Counted from the stretch's first letter, positions 60,201-63,180 are shown. The stretch is 64,000 nucleotides of DNA from Papilionanthe hookeriana x Papilionanthe teres (GCA_022702705.1 CM040428.1:59438155-59502154); one strand, 5' to 3'. A program made the numbers and translations. Notes: generated by a model from the letters alone, not told the origin.

Positions 60201-62803
60201 ATGACAAGCTCCAAATCTTATAGCTCTAGCATCTCCTTCTAAAAATATATCACAAAAGCACACAAGGTTTCCCCAGGCTCTAGGCTCTGTGCTTCCAATT
60301 TTTTTTTATGTTTTGGAGCTCTAGAAAATTGTGCTATGAATATCATTTGGAAATCTACAAAAGAGGTTATTACTCCCAATTATAAGATGTTGATTCACTG
60401 GAGGGCGAACTCCTTTACAGTCTTAGAAAGTAATCTCACTTATAGGCATTCAGCGGATTTGAATGAGGCAATGTCATCAGACAAGTCTGACCATCCTTAG
60501 TTTAACTCCATAGATGGAGTTTTGAAACACTCACGCACTTGCTTCGAAGATTCTCTAAAGAAAGCATTCTTCAACAAGTTTAGATGGGGAGTTTCGATTT
60601 TTCTTATCCTCTCACAGTTCGGTGGAGTCGAACCTATGCTATCCGAATGGTTTGTGTCATCCTTGCCTTATGGGGCAGGTGAAGGAATCCACCTGGCATC
60701 TGCAACAAATTCACCTTCTCATCATGTTGAAGCTATTGGTCAAGATTGTGGCAATGTTGTTTGGGCAAGCATTCATTTATTCATCTCCATTATTCATTCA
60801 TTTAACTTGATGATTTGTTGGGTGAAAATTCTCTAGTGCAATCCATACTGCTTTAGATTTCTCGATTAATTGAATTTTTTCCTTGTATTGCTCTTCTTCT
60901 TATTTGTGGCATGATGTACGCTCACCGCACCTTTTAAGGATGTTGAATCTCATTTTGACAGTGGAATTACACCAAAGAAATAGAGCATATGAAAGGAAAG
61001 AGAGAGAGTTGAGAGAGTGTTGTCATCGTGGAAATAAGCAAGATTTCCTAGAATGTGGATTGAAATCCGTATAGATTTAATCTTCCCCCTTTTATAGGAC
61101 TATATTTCTATATAAAATAAACATAGACAATCATTATACCTAGACTTTGTCTATCAGGTCACATCATCATTTGTCAACACCTTTATTAGAGATTTCCTCC
61201 TCAAAGTCAACCAACTTGGCAACGAATGGAGAGCAGAACATCAATTCCTATTTTCTGGTCTTGGGAATCTTGGCTTTGGATTCGTCCTCCCTGCATTTGT
61301 ACTCAGCCATTCGTCCACTCAGCCACTTGTCTACTCGGCCACTAATACTCAGTCGTTCGTATTCGACTAGCGTATGTCCGAGTTGACGAGACGGGGCCAC
61401 TTCTGTTGTTATTGCTGTTGGTTGGATCCTTAAACAGGCATAGATCATAATATATATATATAATATTGTGGCATGCAATTTATTAGGGGATAAGGCTTGC
61501 AATCCAAAGATTTGAAGAAGAATAAATAGTTAAGATTTATGACACTAAACCTATAAGCAAAGTACCTATTTATCTTTTAAATGAATTTTCATTGTGAACT
61601 ACCTGAAAGATTTATATGCTCACATTGCAAAATGTTTTAGTGATCATTATGTCTAAGTTGTCAACCACCCAGCTTGTAATGAAAAATACCAATTTGATTG
61701 GGGTCAAAATTTTAATTCTATTTGTGGAAATCACAGATATGCCGTACTCCTATCATTTATTTGTAGAGGAGCAGGCGCAAATATTGGAACCAACAAGCAA
61801 GTGCTATAGATAAGAATGCACTTGTCATGTCAGCTTTTATATGATAGCAACATGCTAAAAATGATATCAACTCTGCAGCTCTGATTGCTTGCTTATAAAG
61901 AATCAGGCCCACCTAATCACCTAGTTTTCTGCATATGTACATTATATTGGAGCACTAGTCCTTAGCACCAACTAAACAAATATGGGTGACACTATGTGTC
62001 TAGAAAACTAACCCGGTGATTGGCTGCAACTTAGATTTACGTTAAATAAGATTTATCAAATCTGATAAATCCAGATTTATCACATTCAGTGTGTGATGGA
62101 AGAGCTCGCGAGCGACCATAGAATAAATCCGCCAGGCAATTGAATTTACTAAATCCGGATTTTCGTCCTAAAAATGATGGAACTTAAGAAAGAAAAAAAG
62201 ACGGAACATGAGAAAATTCAATTTAACAGAGCCTTGGATTTAATTCTTACTTTTTTGTGTTTGGTGGCTAAATCCAATTAATAGTATGCTACCAAAAATG
62301 GCCTAATAAGTGCATCTCACTTCTATATTTTCTGAAAATATATGGAAAACTAACGGCTTCTCTCTCTCTCTCAAATCACAGCTGCTGAAATCCAAACTCA
62401 AAACCATAAACTATCGATAGAATTTAGCCCCAACCAACCACCAAAGTCAAAAGGGGCATAAAAATCCAAAAGAGATACAGTGACTGTAAAGAAAAAAAAA
62501 CGAAGCGTGCAGAGAGGAACGGACGAGATTACTGCTGCAACGATCGAGGTCCAAGCACTTCACGGCGACGATCTCATTGTATGGTATGTACATCGCGCGG
62601 TACACCGTCGCGCTCGCCCCCTGCCCCACCTCTTCAAGTAACCGGTAATCAGCCGGCGACACCGAATAAGTCTTCTTCACCGTTCCCCCACTGTCGACCT
62701 TGCTTATTGTCTCTAACGACTGCGACTCTTTTCTCGATTCCTCCATCTGCCGGCCTCTAGGAATCTCCGCCGCTAGCTTACCCTTCCCCTTTAACACCGC
62801 CAT
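13777..62803 (-). CDS. Ste20/GCK-type Ser/Thr protein kinase (BLUS1-related), 14 exons joined, C-terminus not found
   Basis: The predicted product is a cytosolic serine/threonine kinase of the plant Ste20/GCK group, the group that includes BLUS1. Fourteen exons join in frame (1587 nt, 529 codons). The kinase domain starts near residue 53 and has the Gly loop GQGASATVYRA, VAVK lysine, DDIRRE helix C, the PFMAEGSSFHLMK stretch, HRDVKAGN catalytic loop, LGDFGV metal loop, APE (MAPEV) and the DIWSFGITALELA helix. The C-terminal regulatory part has LKDAQQLALKQIPSSEQEALS, GVSAWNFDIEDLK and QIKGRFSVSSE, all typical of the group. All introns have GT donors and AG acceptors. Introns 1, 4, 5 and 8 are 20.7, 3.2, 4.8 and 15.9 kb and are full of transposons; the rest are 83 to 1602 bp. 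The last recognised exon ends in an open frame with a GT donor, so the coiled-coil end seen in relatives lies elsewhere or is lost. The start is set at the Met at 62803; an in-frame Met lies at 63085. The exact substrate is unknown. Confidence 0.9.
14038..14132 (-). CDS. Kinase exon 13 (QIKGRFSVSSE)
   Basis: 95 bp: YGDSQEDKLRPNLVQIKGRF then SVSSELFDVVK. The KGRF(K/S)V(T/S)SE motif is strongly conserved in the tails of plant GCK relatives. Acceptor ATAG, donor GTCAGA. Confidence 0.88.
14330..14466 (-). CDS. Kinase exon 12 (Ser/Asn-rich linker)
   Basis: 137 bp encoding AEDDYQLPGESSRHDAWN followed by a Ser/Asn/Pro-rich run to SAPTLSSG. It completes an Arg codon with exon 11 and leaves one base for exon 13. 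Acceptor TTAG, donor GTGAAA. If the donor is not used, the frame stops 6 codons later. Confidence 0.78.
15167..15850. repeat. LTR fragment of the long-LTR family in intron 11
   Basis: It starts TGTCACGACTCAGCTCGGGA and runs parallel to the copy at 43171 (shared GAAAGAGTCACTAATCA, ATCTCATTACTGGT and others). It contains the conserved GTACACGGGTACCTCATTG segment at 15705. Only the first ~0.7 kb is present, so it is a truncated solo LTR. Confidence 0.75.
16069..16130 (-). CDS. Kinase exon 11 (Ser-rich linker)
   Basis: 62 bp: EPSTSWSTSEKSLAADQNSD plus AG, ending at GTAAAC. Low-complexity linker. It is accepted because the frame and phase fit exons 10 and 12 exactly. Confidence 0.75.
16305..16376 (-). 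CDS. Kinase exon 10 (acidic linker)
   Basis: 24 codons beginning IIDDEDIVEAKEDDGSSRN, an acidic linker at the same place as in relatives. Acceptor TTAG, donor GTTATG. The donor is weaker than the others, so the last few codons are less certain. Confidence 0.75.
16523..16591 (-). CDS. Kinase exon 9 (GVSAWNFDIEDLK)
   Basis: 23 codons, REYQKGVSAWNFDIEDLK + IQASL. The WNFD(I/L)EDLK motif is a hallmark of the tail of this kinase group, so its identity is clear despite the 15.9-kb intron before it. Acceptor ACAG, donor GTATTG. Confidence 0.9.
17390..17700. repeat. Dispersed repeat shared with PIF/Harbinger copy A
   Basis: A segment with ACCCATTGCC, CGAACC, GATATAGTCGC, ATTAGAG and GGAAGGCAACGAC-like blocks in the same order as 4740-5000 inside element A. 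It includes a C/T-rich run (17468-17509) of repeated CCTCCCT units. It may be the remains of a third copy; I could not find its termini. Confidence 0.45.
18880..18884. repeat. Target site duplication CGGTC (left)
   Basis: It is identical to the five bases at 25663-25667, immediately outside the TG...CA ends of the gag-only retrotransposon. Confidence 0.88.
18885..20963 (-). repeat. 3' LTR of the gag-only retrotransposon
   Basis: 2079 bp. It runs parallel to 22552-25662 throughout: TGTCATGACCCGGTCCGAAG at the inner-family start, AT-rich body, a CT-rich 0.7-kb part (20150-20880) and the AAGACGAATTGGG block near the outer end. GGTRAG motifs on the minus strand lie near 20160, 20021, 19871 and 19683. 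Confidence 0.85.
20964..20972 (-). other. Polypurine tract
   Basis: On the minus strand the bases are AAGGGAAGA, directly before the 3' LTR, where plus-strand DNA synthesis is primed. The position exactly at the LTR edge supports the call. Confidence 0.65.
21480..21540 (-). pseudogene. Gag zinc knuckle of the gag-only element
   Basis: The minus strand encodes HTCYWCREPGHIARCCPLP, a CX2CX4HX4C zinc knuckle typical of nucleocapsid. It is out of frame or past a stop relative to the main gag ORF ending at 21682, so the element's gag is now split. Confidence 0.75.
21682..22251 (-). CDS. Retrotransposon gag protein (Ty3/gypsy Retrotrans_gag)
   Basis: A 189-residue ORF. It contains the Retrotrans_gag signature in order: EAENWLVKIEKIL, VTFVLDEKVERWW, RRLMQDKFIKLALG, YETKFTALSRYAPQL, KCYRFLSGLKDAI. 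This is the capsid part that assembles the particle. It starts about 300 bp after the primer site, which fits the first gene of the element. The ORF stops before the zinc knuckle at 21480-21540, so the protein is cut short by a stop or frameshift. Whether it is made is unknown. A relative occurs at 9030-9700. Confidence 0.82.
   Translation of the reverse strand: MNKYLKIFQELHPLLKGTDDPIEAENWLVKIEKILNSKKCPDERRVPIVTFVLDEKVERWWCGQRQDGLWDIPNMMIGLEEFVELLREGFVSVSTRRLMQDKFIKLALGGKIVMQYETKFTALSRYAPQLIATEAKKCYRFLSGLKDAITQLLVTLIYDDYSMLVERPRQVEIDFQLIQKRKETNRRKF
22535..22549 (-). promoter_or_regulatory. Primer binding site (initiator tRNA-Met type)
   Basis: On the minus strand TGATATCAGAG follows the 5' LTR end by three bases. 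It matches TGGTATCAGAG, the complement of the initiator tRNA-Met 3' end, at 10 of 11 bases. Confidence 0.8.
23792..23846. repeat. (TG)n(TA)n compound microsatellite
   Basis: About 16 TG units followed by about 10 TA units; the 3' LTR has only a short TA run at this place. Confidence 0.95.
24195..24251. repeat. (TA)n microsatellite
   Basis: A pure TA run of about 28 units at the other edge of the insert. Confidence 0.95.
24381..24963. mobile_element. Mutator-like MITE inside the 5' LTR
   Basis: It is flanked by the 9-bp direct repeat CTCCTTTGC (24372-24380 and 24964-24972), a length typical of Mutator-like elements. Terminal inverted repeats extend about 95 bp, including TCCGGAGTCCTATCAA-type and CACCTCATAATGGAT blocks at both ends. 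It is absent from the 3' LTR, which gives the empty site. The inside is built of GAGGTTATTG / GGGTTATTG-like subrepeats (24480-24670) and their inverted counterparts (24670-24840). Confidence 0.85.
25663..25667. repeat. Target site duplication CGGTC (right)
   Basis: It is identical to 18880-18884; together they mark one insertion event. Confidence 0.88.
25668..27055. other. No recognised gene (intron 8)
   Basis: AT-rich DNA between the gag-only element and the copia element. ORFs are short and match no family I recognise. Confidence 0.4.
27061..27274 (+). repeat. Copia 5' LTR
   Basis: It starts TATTAGATTTATAATAACAA and ends ATCTCGATA before the primer site. It contains the U3-R-like TCAATAAAA motif. 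It is collinear with 32057-32253 but about 17 bp longer. Confidence 0.82.
27275..27288 (+). promoter_or_regulatory. Copia primer binding site
   Basis: TAGTATCAAAAGCC directly follows the LTR and resembles TGGTATCAGAGC, the initiator tRNA-Met complement. Confidence 0.65.
27290..27860 (+). repeat. Copia leader with tandem repeats
   Basis: A C/T-rich leader. A block with CCCGTGAAAA ... CAATCCCTGTTCTCC occurs twice (about 27470-27550 and 27575-27640). A block with GCATACCGCTGGTTCCCTCTGCCTTCC occurs twice in a row (27655-27683 and 27692-27720). Long ORFs on both strands here are by-products of the repeats and match no family. Confidence 0.7.
27940..28870 (+). pseudogene. Copia gag end, zinc knuckle and protease relic
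   Basis: The frame changes several times. A gag stretch like VRGHILSQDF and EESQRLVILG (27985-28060) is followed by a degraded knuckle CDYYHNP. A protease region follows with WIIDSSVTNNMTGCS (28440-28490), where the active-site DSG is DSS. Then comes the pre-integrase segment LQCNLLSTSKLND (28630). It is the same family as the minus copy at 54850-55804. Confidence 0.8.
28900..29600 (+). pseudogene. Copia integrase relic
   Basis: CEVCQLAKHHLVHYP, LIHNDLWGPS, LIDDHTRMT, TDNGHEFFNS and RIAERKNHHILEVARS appear in order, including both Asp and the Glu of the DDE site, but stops interrupt the frame. Confidence 0.85.
29623..30510 (+). repeat. 445-bp tandem duplication inside the copia element
   Basis: 29623-30067 and 30068-30510 run parallel: CACTCAAAAGGGGT, then CCTACCACTAACAA, AGACACTGTCC, CCATGTCTACAC and TATGGTAAAATATGTCT. 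The segment is the variable linker between integrase and RT, so the element has two linkers. Confidence 0.85.
30600..31330 (+). pseudogene. Copia reverse transcriptase relic
   Basis: Pieces include EEMNALRRN..W, TFAPVVKLSIIRVLLSFAV and QLDVMN. SILIVCVDDIVL at 31110-31145 carries the catalytic YVDD motif as CVDD. KKDLGSHCYFLGMEVAR follows. Frames are broken by stops and by a disturbed segment near 31000. Confidence 0.85.
31330..31970 (+). pseudogene. Copia RNase H relic
   Basis: The connecting segment YRCLVSKLIYLSHSRPYICH and HRIVRHLKGTPGLYLFFSR is followed by RNase H pieces (WAASVHDRSSISG, LQLFCDNKVIISITHN, VEIDKHFIKKGIES). Two overlapping frames show at least one shift. Confidence 0.85.
32046..32056 (+). 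other. Copia polypurine tract
   Basis: TTGAGGGGGAG directly before the 3' LTR start; the preceding coding end and position are typical for copia. Confidence 0.75.
32057..32253 (+). repeat. Copia 3' LTR
   Basis: It is collinear with the 5' LTR from CATTAGATTTATAAC to TCAATAAAATTATG, then stops about 17 bp short at the GTAGG repeat. Confidence 0.78.
32520..32585 (-). CDS. Kinase exon 8 (regulatory tail)
   Basis: 22 codons, LKDAQQLALKQIPSSEQEAL + SM, matching the tail just after the kinase domain in plant GCK relatives. Acceptor GTCAG, donor GTCAGT. The next exon is 15.9 kb away. Confidence 0.88.
32675..32845 (-). CDS. Kinase exon 7 (end of kinase domain)
   Basis: 57 codons: SFKEMVAMCLVKDQTKRPTA, then EKLLKHSFFKNGKPPEL and SLLVDLPPLWDRVKALE. 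It contains the conserved Arg of subdomain XI (KRPT) that closes the kinase fold, and the start of the regulatory tail. Acceptor GCCAG, donor GTTTTT. Confidence 0.92.
33030..33098 (-). CDS. Kinase exon 6 (VLLMTLQNAVPGLDYDRDRKFSK)
   Basis: 69 bp, phase 0 at both ends, encoding VLLMTLQNAVPGLDYDRD followed by RKFSK, a conserved part of the kinase C-lobe. Acceptor CCTGTG side reads ACAG before GTT on the minus strand as CAG; donor GTATTA. Confidence 0.9.
33630..35600 (+). pseudogene. Ty3/gypsy (Tat-like) RT, RNase H and integrase relic
   Basis: Plus strand, in intron 5 and opposite to the kinase. It holds an RT piece like SAVGHSVMIFMDVLS (33685), then NPLKRTWRESMGKFLDYL and VQTLLDMSTPRNTKRVHKL (33985-34130), the RNase H linker and domain to about 34975 (ATYNQT-type block near 34830), DRLSKC near 35070, and the integrase zinc-finger region (LQEVHSEEYGSHFER, 35335-35380). 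The DDE core is only begun. Truncated at both ends and full of stops. Confidence 0.8.
35640..36170 (-). pseudogene. Copia integrase C-terminal relic
   Basis: On the minus strand LKILGIIVFVHTH (35815), AIKWLIGYFP (35765) and KKLYVFLDVVFNEDDHY (35650-35700) match the end of a copia integrase (counterparts of CFVH, KC(I/V)F(I/L)GY and the VSxDV motif). It is a small fragment with broken frames in intron 5. Confidence 0.7.
36171..37939. other. Intron 5 remainder, no recognised gene
   Basis: AT-rich sequence with only short ORFs. No family is recognised on either strand. Confidence 0.45.
37940..38021 (-). CDS. Kinase exon 5 (ADIWSFGITALELA)
   Basis: 82 bp encoding ADIWSFGITALELAHGHAPF and SKYPPMK, the helix F aspartate region. 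Acceptor ACAG, donor GTAAAA. It lies 3.2 kb from exon 4; the intron holds a copia LTR and an RTE LINE. Confidence 0.93.
38698..39330 (+). mobile_element. Copia LTR plus primer site and leader, truncated
   Basis: It starts TATTAGAAAATAATTTATTCC, like the other copia LTRs here, carries TCAATAAAAATATT near 38968, and is followed by a primer-site-like TAATATCAAAGCC (39004-39016). The C/T-rich leader has CCTGCAG blocks like the leader at 27290. No coding region follows, because the RTE LINE starts at 39333. Confidence 0.7.
39333..40891 (-). pseudogene. RTE-type LINE, 5'-truncated, reverse transcriptase relic
   Basis: Minus strand. RT begins with HISRKEVEEALKKTKGGKS (40830) and DDIPIEVWKCLGDL. It continues with NQFGFMPGRSTMEAI, LIFIDLEKAYDKVPRDV, GLHQGSALSPYLFVLFMDGL and the catalytic MLFADDILLVD (intact, near 40115). 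Then come LRLSKTKTEYMECNFSSS, AMLYGAECWP and LRWFDHIKRRPPD, ending TAGCCGACCCCACTTAGTGG and a TTG repeat tail. At least two frameshifts split it (near 40560 and 39870). The endonuclease part is missing. It lies in intron 4 in the same direction as the kinase. Confidence 0.92.
41208..41252 (-). CDS. Kinase exon 4 (APE motif)
   Basis: A 45-bp microexon: G + MAPEVMQPGGGYDF + AA. It completes the Trp codon from exon 3 and opens the Lys codon finished by exon 5. Acceptor ATAG, donor GTGAGT. Frame and family match are exact on both sides. Confidence 0.93.
41349..41473 (-). CDS. Kinase exon 3 (AGN, DFG, activation loop)
   Basis: It begins AGNILLDSSGAVKLGDFGV and ends FVGTPC plus two bases of the Trp codon. 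It supplies the catalytic-loop Asn and the DFG aspartate. The activation loop (MFDKGDRQRSRNTFVGTPCW) has the Thr used for activation in Ste20 kinases. Acceptor CAG, donor GTAAGA. Confidence 0.93.
41557..41811 (-). CDS. Kinase exon 2 (helix C to HRDVK)
   Basis: Eighty-five codons, phase 0 at both ends: DDIRREARTMSLIDHPNVLK, then SLWIVMPFMAEGSSFHLMK, PDGFEEPAIGSILKETL and HGIIHRDVK. It contains the helix C glutamate and the first half of the catalytic loop. Acceptor CTAG, donor GTTAGT. It is separated from exon 1 by 20.7 kb of transposons. Confidence 0.92.
41812..43170. other. Start of intron 1, no recognised gene
   Basis: AT-rich, with a Lys/Glu-rich purine stretch at 42880-43100 that has no intact ORF. 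It may be gypsy-derived, but I could not assign it. Confidence 0.4.
43171..44138. repeat. LTR of the long-LTR family, first part
   Basis: It starts TATCACGGCTCGGGCCTTGG and aligns with 15167 onwards and, less closely, with 18885 onwards. It contains the GTGCACGAGTACATTAGCATTC segment (43650) and a minus-strand GTGAGTA motif (43946). It is interrupted at 44138 by a LINE and appears to resume at 46334. Confidence 0.75.
43990..44375. repeat. Tandem duplication of about 200 bp
   Basis: 43990-44202 and 44203-44375 share AAATATGGTATAATAAAATT, TGTTTATTATATTATTAATA, AATATTTATAATGCGT and CGAACCTGCGTCTG. The unit spans the LTR/LINE junction, so the duplication is younger than the LINE insertion. Confidence 0.8.
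44118..44138. repeat. 21-bp direct repeat (candidate LINE target duplication, left)
   Basis: It is identical to 46313-46333 (core TATAATATCACTTAATAA). Length and position fit target-primed reverse transcription. Confidence 0.65.
44139..46312 (+). mobile_element. L1-type LINE reduced to ORF1 and 3' UTR
   Basis: A GC-rich 5' UTR (44139-44730), one intact ORF1, a decayed linker (45653-46020) and a T-rich 3' UTR with TTTGTTTCAATGAGAAACACC, then AAAAA. No endonuclease or reverse transcriptase is present, so it is nonautonomous. It is flanked by a 21-bp direct repeat. It lies in intron 1 of the kinase, in the opposite orientation. Confidence 0.75.
44732..45652 (+). CDS. LINE ORF1 protein, DUF4283 domain with zinc knuckle
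   Basis: An uninterrupted 306-residue ORF. Residues about 40-150 form the DUF4283 RNA-binding-like domain (KDGKPAIFLTEEEI, LIDKFLYGNPKLELIRKEF, RHVLIQLTDDGDYTQVFARR, VLKWTVDFDHRTEPPIIPVW). A CX2CX4HX4C knuckle, YCTHCRMFGHSHQQCY, follows near residue 230, then a Pro/Thr/Ser-rich tail. Plant L1 LINEs have this ORF1, thought to bind element RNA. The start is the ATG at 44732, giving MVSGRSYADALAG, which is typical. It is the only long intact transposon ORF outside the gag in this window. It could be expressed, but no ORF2 is present. Confidence 0.88.
   Translation: MVSGRSYADALAGDNPARAPSRSNMLPQRFHNAFAQSVETGFLKKASRKDGKPAIFLTEEEISILAAPCRLFLIDKFLYGNPKLELIRKEFEQMKLNGSWKIGRLDGRHVLIQLTDDGDYTQVFARRTLRIDNRVMKVLKWTVDFDHRTEPPIIPVWLRFSSLQVHIYDQELLFTFAKIYGTPLQTDMPTENLTRPSDARILIERDITSPFPKEIWIGTQHQDFWQPAELEQVPLYCTHCRMFGHSHQQCYHLHPNLKPPRTNVTGPHIPATDIPSSSLPVIPTATPTPDMVQKSNDADSEQVDKD
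46270..46375. repeat. 38-bp direct repeat around the LINE 3' junction
   Basis: A block with ACACCTTATCACTT(C/T)CAATC and ACGTCGCACAAAGG occurs at 46271-46307 and again at 46339-46374, on both sides of the 21-bp repeat. Confidence 0.85.
46313..46333. repeat. 21-bp direct repeat (candidate LINE target duplication, right)
   Basis: It is identical to 44118-44138 and comes directly after a short A-rich tail. LTR-like sequence continues to its right. Confidence 0.65.
46790..48445 (-). mobile_element. Second ORF1-only LINE, inverted relative to the first
   Basis: It has a GC-rich 5' UTR at 48445-47800 (GTCGTCG-rich, like 44340-44730), then ORF1 pieces and a tail homologous to the plus copy: GAQASL(S/L)DVIE and TTxEG occur in both. 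The 3' part is truncated near 46790. It stands tail to tail with the element at 44139-46312. Confidence 0.75.
47083..47786 (-). pseudogene. LINE ORF1 (DUF4283) pseudogene
   Basis: Two pieces in different frames: KDGKPAVIFTAQEM to DFVRKFFEDLKL (47760-47600), and IIKWTPDFDPSKEPLVVPMW to CYRLHPPLRKMASG (47490-47110). The middle of DUF4283 is damaged between 47493 and 47598. The knuckle reads FCQHYKMFGHIRDTCY, with its second Cys changed to Tyr, so zinc binding is lost. A related tail lies at 47016-46860. Confidence 0.85.
48446..50046. other. No recognised gene; LTR-promoter-like segment
   Basis: Around 48645 there is a TATAAGCAGGGGAGG motif followed by CTTCTCTGGGC, as in gypsy LTR promoters, but no LTR pair was found. 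The rest, to 50046, has short ORFs without family match. Confidence 0.35.
48739..48774 (+). repeat. 9-bp G-rich tandem repeat (GGGGAAGGT)4
   Basis: Four nearly perfect copies in a row. Four GGGG runs with short spacers could form a G-quadruplex on this strand. Confidence 0.9.
50047..51217. mobile_element. PIF/Harbinger-like nonautonomous element, copy B
   Basis: It starts GGGTCTATTTAGGGC and ends GCCCCAAACGGGGCC, flanked on both sides by TTA (50044-50046 and 51218-51220), a perfect 3-bp target duplication of this superfamily. The left arm shares CAGCTGTxTGAAAACAGCTG with copy A. 1171 bp without transposase. Confidence 0.85.
51235..51408. repeat. Two tandem copies of an 87-bp unit
   Basis: 51235-51321 and 51322-51408 share TCTAAAAAATTTT, CAAGTTCCTTGAGTGATAGG and CTTTTTAATAATATAAGAGA, with only a few differences. 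The unit lies just right of PIF copy B. Confidence 0.95.
51430..51794 (-). pseudogene. Gypsy integrase, C-terminal part (split by copia)
   Basis: On the minus strand GKTPFMLAHETEAVLPVTY (51765-51710) and a following piece (ASGLEEAELDEC, 51680) match the part of Tat-like integrase after the catalytic domain. The first part continues on the far side of the copia element at 56835. Confidence 0.82.
51800..52060 (-). repeat. Copia 3' LTR (minus element)
   Basis: It aligns with 56640-56829 (AAATAAAAATAGAATAAA, GGAAAGCAAATAA, CATATTAATAA) and its outer end matches the LTR end at 27240-27274. Confidence 0.8.
52096..53700 (-). pseudogene. Copia RT and RNase H relic
   Basis: RT: SPTYRGFVTALTCHQIP and MDEMNALRRNYTWDV (53640-53480), then VYVNDIG at 53010, where the catalytic YVDD reads YVND, so polymerase activity should be lost. 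Connecting part: YHRLVGKLICLAYTYPDI (52720). RNase H: LQLFCDNKTAISIVHNP and KIDRHFIEEKLRSKKI (52310-52180). Frames are split by stops. Confidence 0.87.
53716..54849 (-). pseudogene. Copia integrase relic
   Basis: Minus-strand pieces in order: the pre-integrase CxxC region near 54700, core pieces near 54580-54440, a TERKI-like segment near 54340, and the C-terminal ITNKIYVSTDVSFFE (53990). Multiple frames. Confidence 0.78.
54850..55518 (-). pseudogene. Copia protease / pre-integrase region
   Basis: A 222-codon open stretch. PWIIDSGIKDHMIGCSQSF (55225-55165) holds the aspartic protease motif DSG intact, unlike the plus copy. It continues with LVLTAGLNLEYVLHVSFL-like pre-integrase sequence to CNILSINKL. 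The gag knuckle before it is degraded. Confidence 0.85.
55502..55804 (-). pseudogene. Copia gag relic
   Basis: 100 codons: FLTGLNKDLNEIQGRILGQD and RREESRRLVTLSTSTPS, matching the end of copia gag (UBN2-like) and the plus copy at 27985-28110. The N-terminal half of gag is missing upstream. Confidence 0.82.
55805..56639. other. Segment of unknown origin between copia LTR and gag
   Basis: It takes the place of the gag N-terminus and leader but does not resemble the repeat-rich leader of the plus copy. The plus strand has an open 77-codon stretch (55825-56055, MDPCFVSRISLDPGVSYIRV at its start). No family is recognised. Confidence 0.5.
56640..56829 (-). repeat. Copia 5' LTR (minus element)
   Basis: On the minus strand it starts TATTAGAATATTAAAATGA. 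It is shorter than the 3' LTR or its inner end is diverged. Confidence 0.75.
56835..57990 (-). pseudogene. Gypsy (Tat-like) RNase H and integrase, N-terminal part
   Basis: RNase H: MTNNQAEYITLIIRLCFTQG (57930-57870). Integrase zinc-finger region: EYESHFEGGALANRILNQGY (57400-57340) and following. Catalytic core: AIDYFTKWIKAKTIVK across a shift (57160-57110). Late core (56990-56840) ends at the copia insertion and continues at 51794. Dead by many stops. Confidence 0.8.
58085..59380. repeat. LTR-like insert between gypsy gag and pol
   Basis: An AT-rich part (58085-58600) followed by a C/T-rich part (58620-59100), arranged as in the long LTR family (AT-rich body, CTTCCTCC-rich arm). I cannot align the ends, so this is a guess from composition and position. 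Confidence 0.3.
59600..60840 (-). pseudogene. Gypsy (Tat-like) gag relic
   Basis: On the minus strand a stretch near 60290-60230 (LEAQSLEPGETLCAFV) and the following frame to 59976 resemble the Retrotrans_gag of Tat elements, with an ECNLISVFLRTEHPERFPS tail. Frameshifts are common. It lies between an LTR promoter-like segment (61.1 kb) and pol pieces in the same direction. Confidence 0.55.
60900..61440 (-). repeat. Gypsy 5' LTR segment with promoter
   Basis: On the minus strand CCTATAAAAGGGGGAAGA (61107-61090) is a strong TATA box, followed by a CACTCTCTCAACTCTCTCTC-type leader, as in R/U5 of plant LTRs. The U3 side carries 16-bp tandem repeats. The gag relic follows in the same orientation. 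Confidence 0.55.
61303..61370. repeat. Four ~16-bp tandem repeats
   Basis: Units of the type ACTCAGCCACTTGTCT follow each other; related ACTCGGCC / ACTTAGTCGCTCC units appear again at 63845-63890. Confidence 0.7.
61441..62524. other. Intron 1 proximal part, no recognised gene
   Basis: AT-rich with no family match. It contains a short TA run at 61450-61465 and a CT run near 62360. Confidence 0.45.
62525..62803 (-). CDS. Kinase exon 1 (N-terminus, Gly loop, VAVK)
   Basis: This exon encodes a basic N-terminal tail of about 50 residues, then YRLLEEVGQGASATVYRA and VAVKCLDLDRCSSNL, which are kinase subdomains I and II with the ATP-binding lysine. It ends in phase 0 before GTCCGT. The open frame extends 94 codons upstream to a Met at 63085. 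That extension is Pro/Ser-rich and looks like 5' UTR, so I prefer the Met at 62803, which leaves a short tail before the kinase domain as is usual in the group. Confidence 0.88.
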
Positions 62804-63170
62804 AAATGGAGTGGAGAAGAAACCGATGAAAGGGTTCAGCGAGAAGAAACGGTATGGGCGACGGGTAGAGTGCGGGTGAGGTATAATTGGGGAGGACAAA
62901 GCGCGAACCAGTAAGTCCGTGTGCTCAGGTTGCAAATCGGAGTGCGATGACTCGTAGGTGAGGCTGACGGCCTTATCAATGGGGTGGGGGCACAGCGGGT
63001 CCGGCGGCGGCTTCGCCGTTGAACGCCGGTTTTTTTGTTTCGTAGCTCCGGCATAGACCCAACAGGACATTTCGCCGGCCGGCAAACAACACGGAGAAGT
63101 GGTCCAGTCTGAATACTCTTAAAAAGGAGCTGCATTGTAGAACTCAGTCAAAAAGGGCTTTCTTTTTTTT

Positions 63171-63180
63171 AATTTATAGG
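63171..63180 (-). promoter_or_regulatory. TATA-like box upstream of the kinase
   Basis: Read on the minus strand the bases are CCTATAAATT, about 85 bp before the first in-frame ATG (63085) and about 370 bp before the preferred ATG (62803). Position and sequence fit a plant TATA box, with transcription expected to start near 63140. This is inference from motif and spacing only. Confidence 0.4.
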
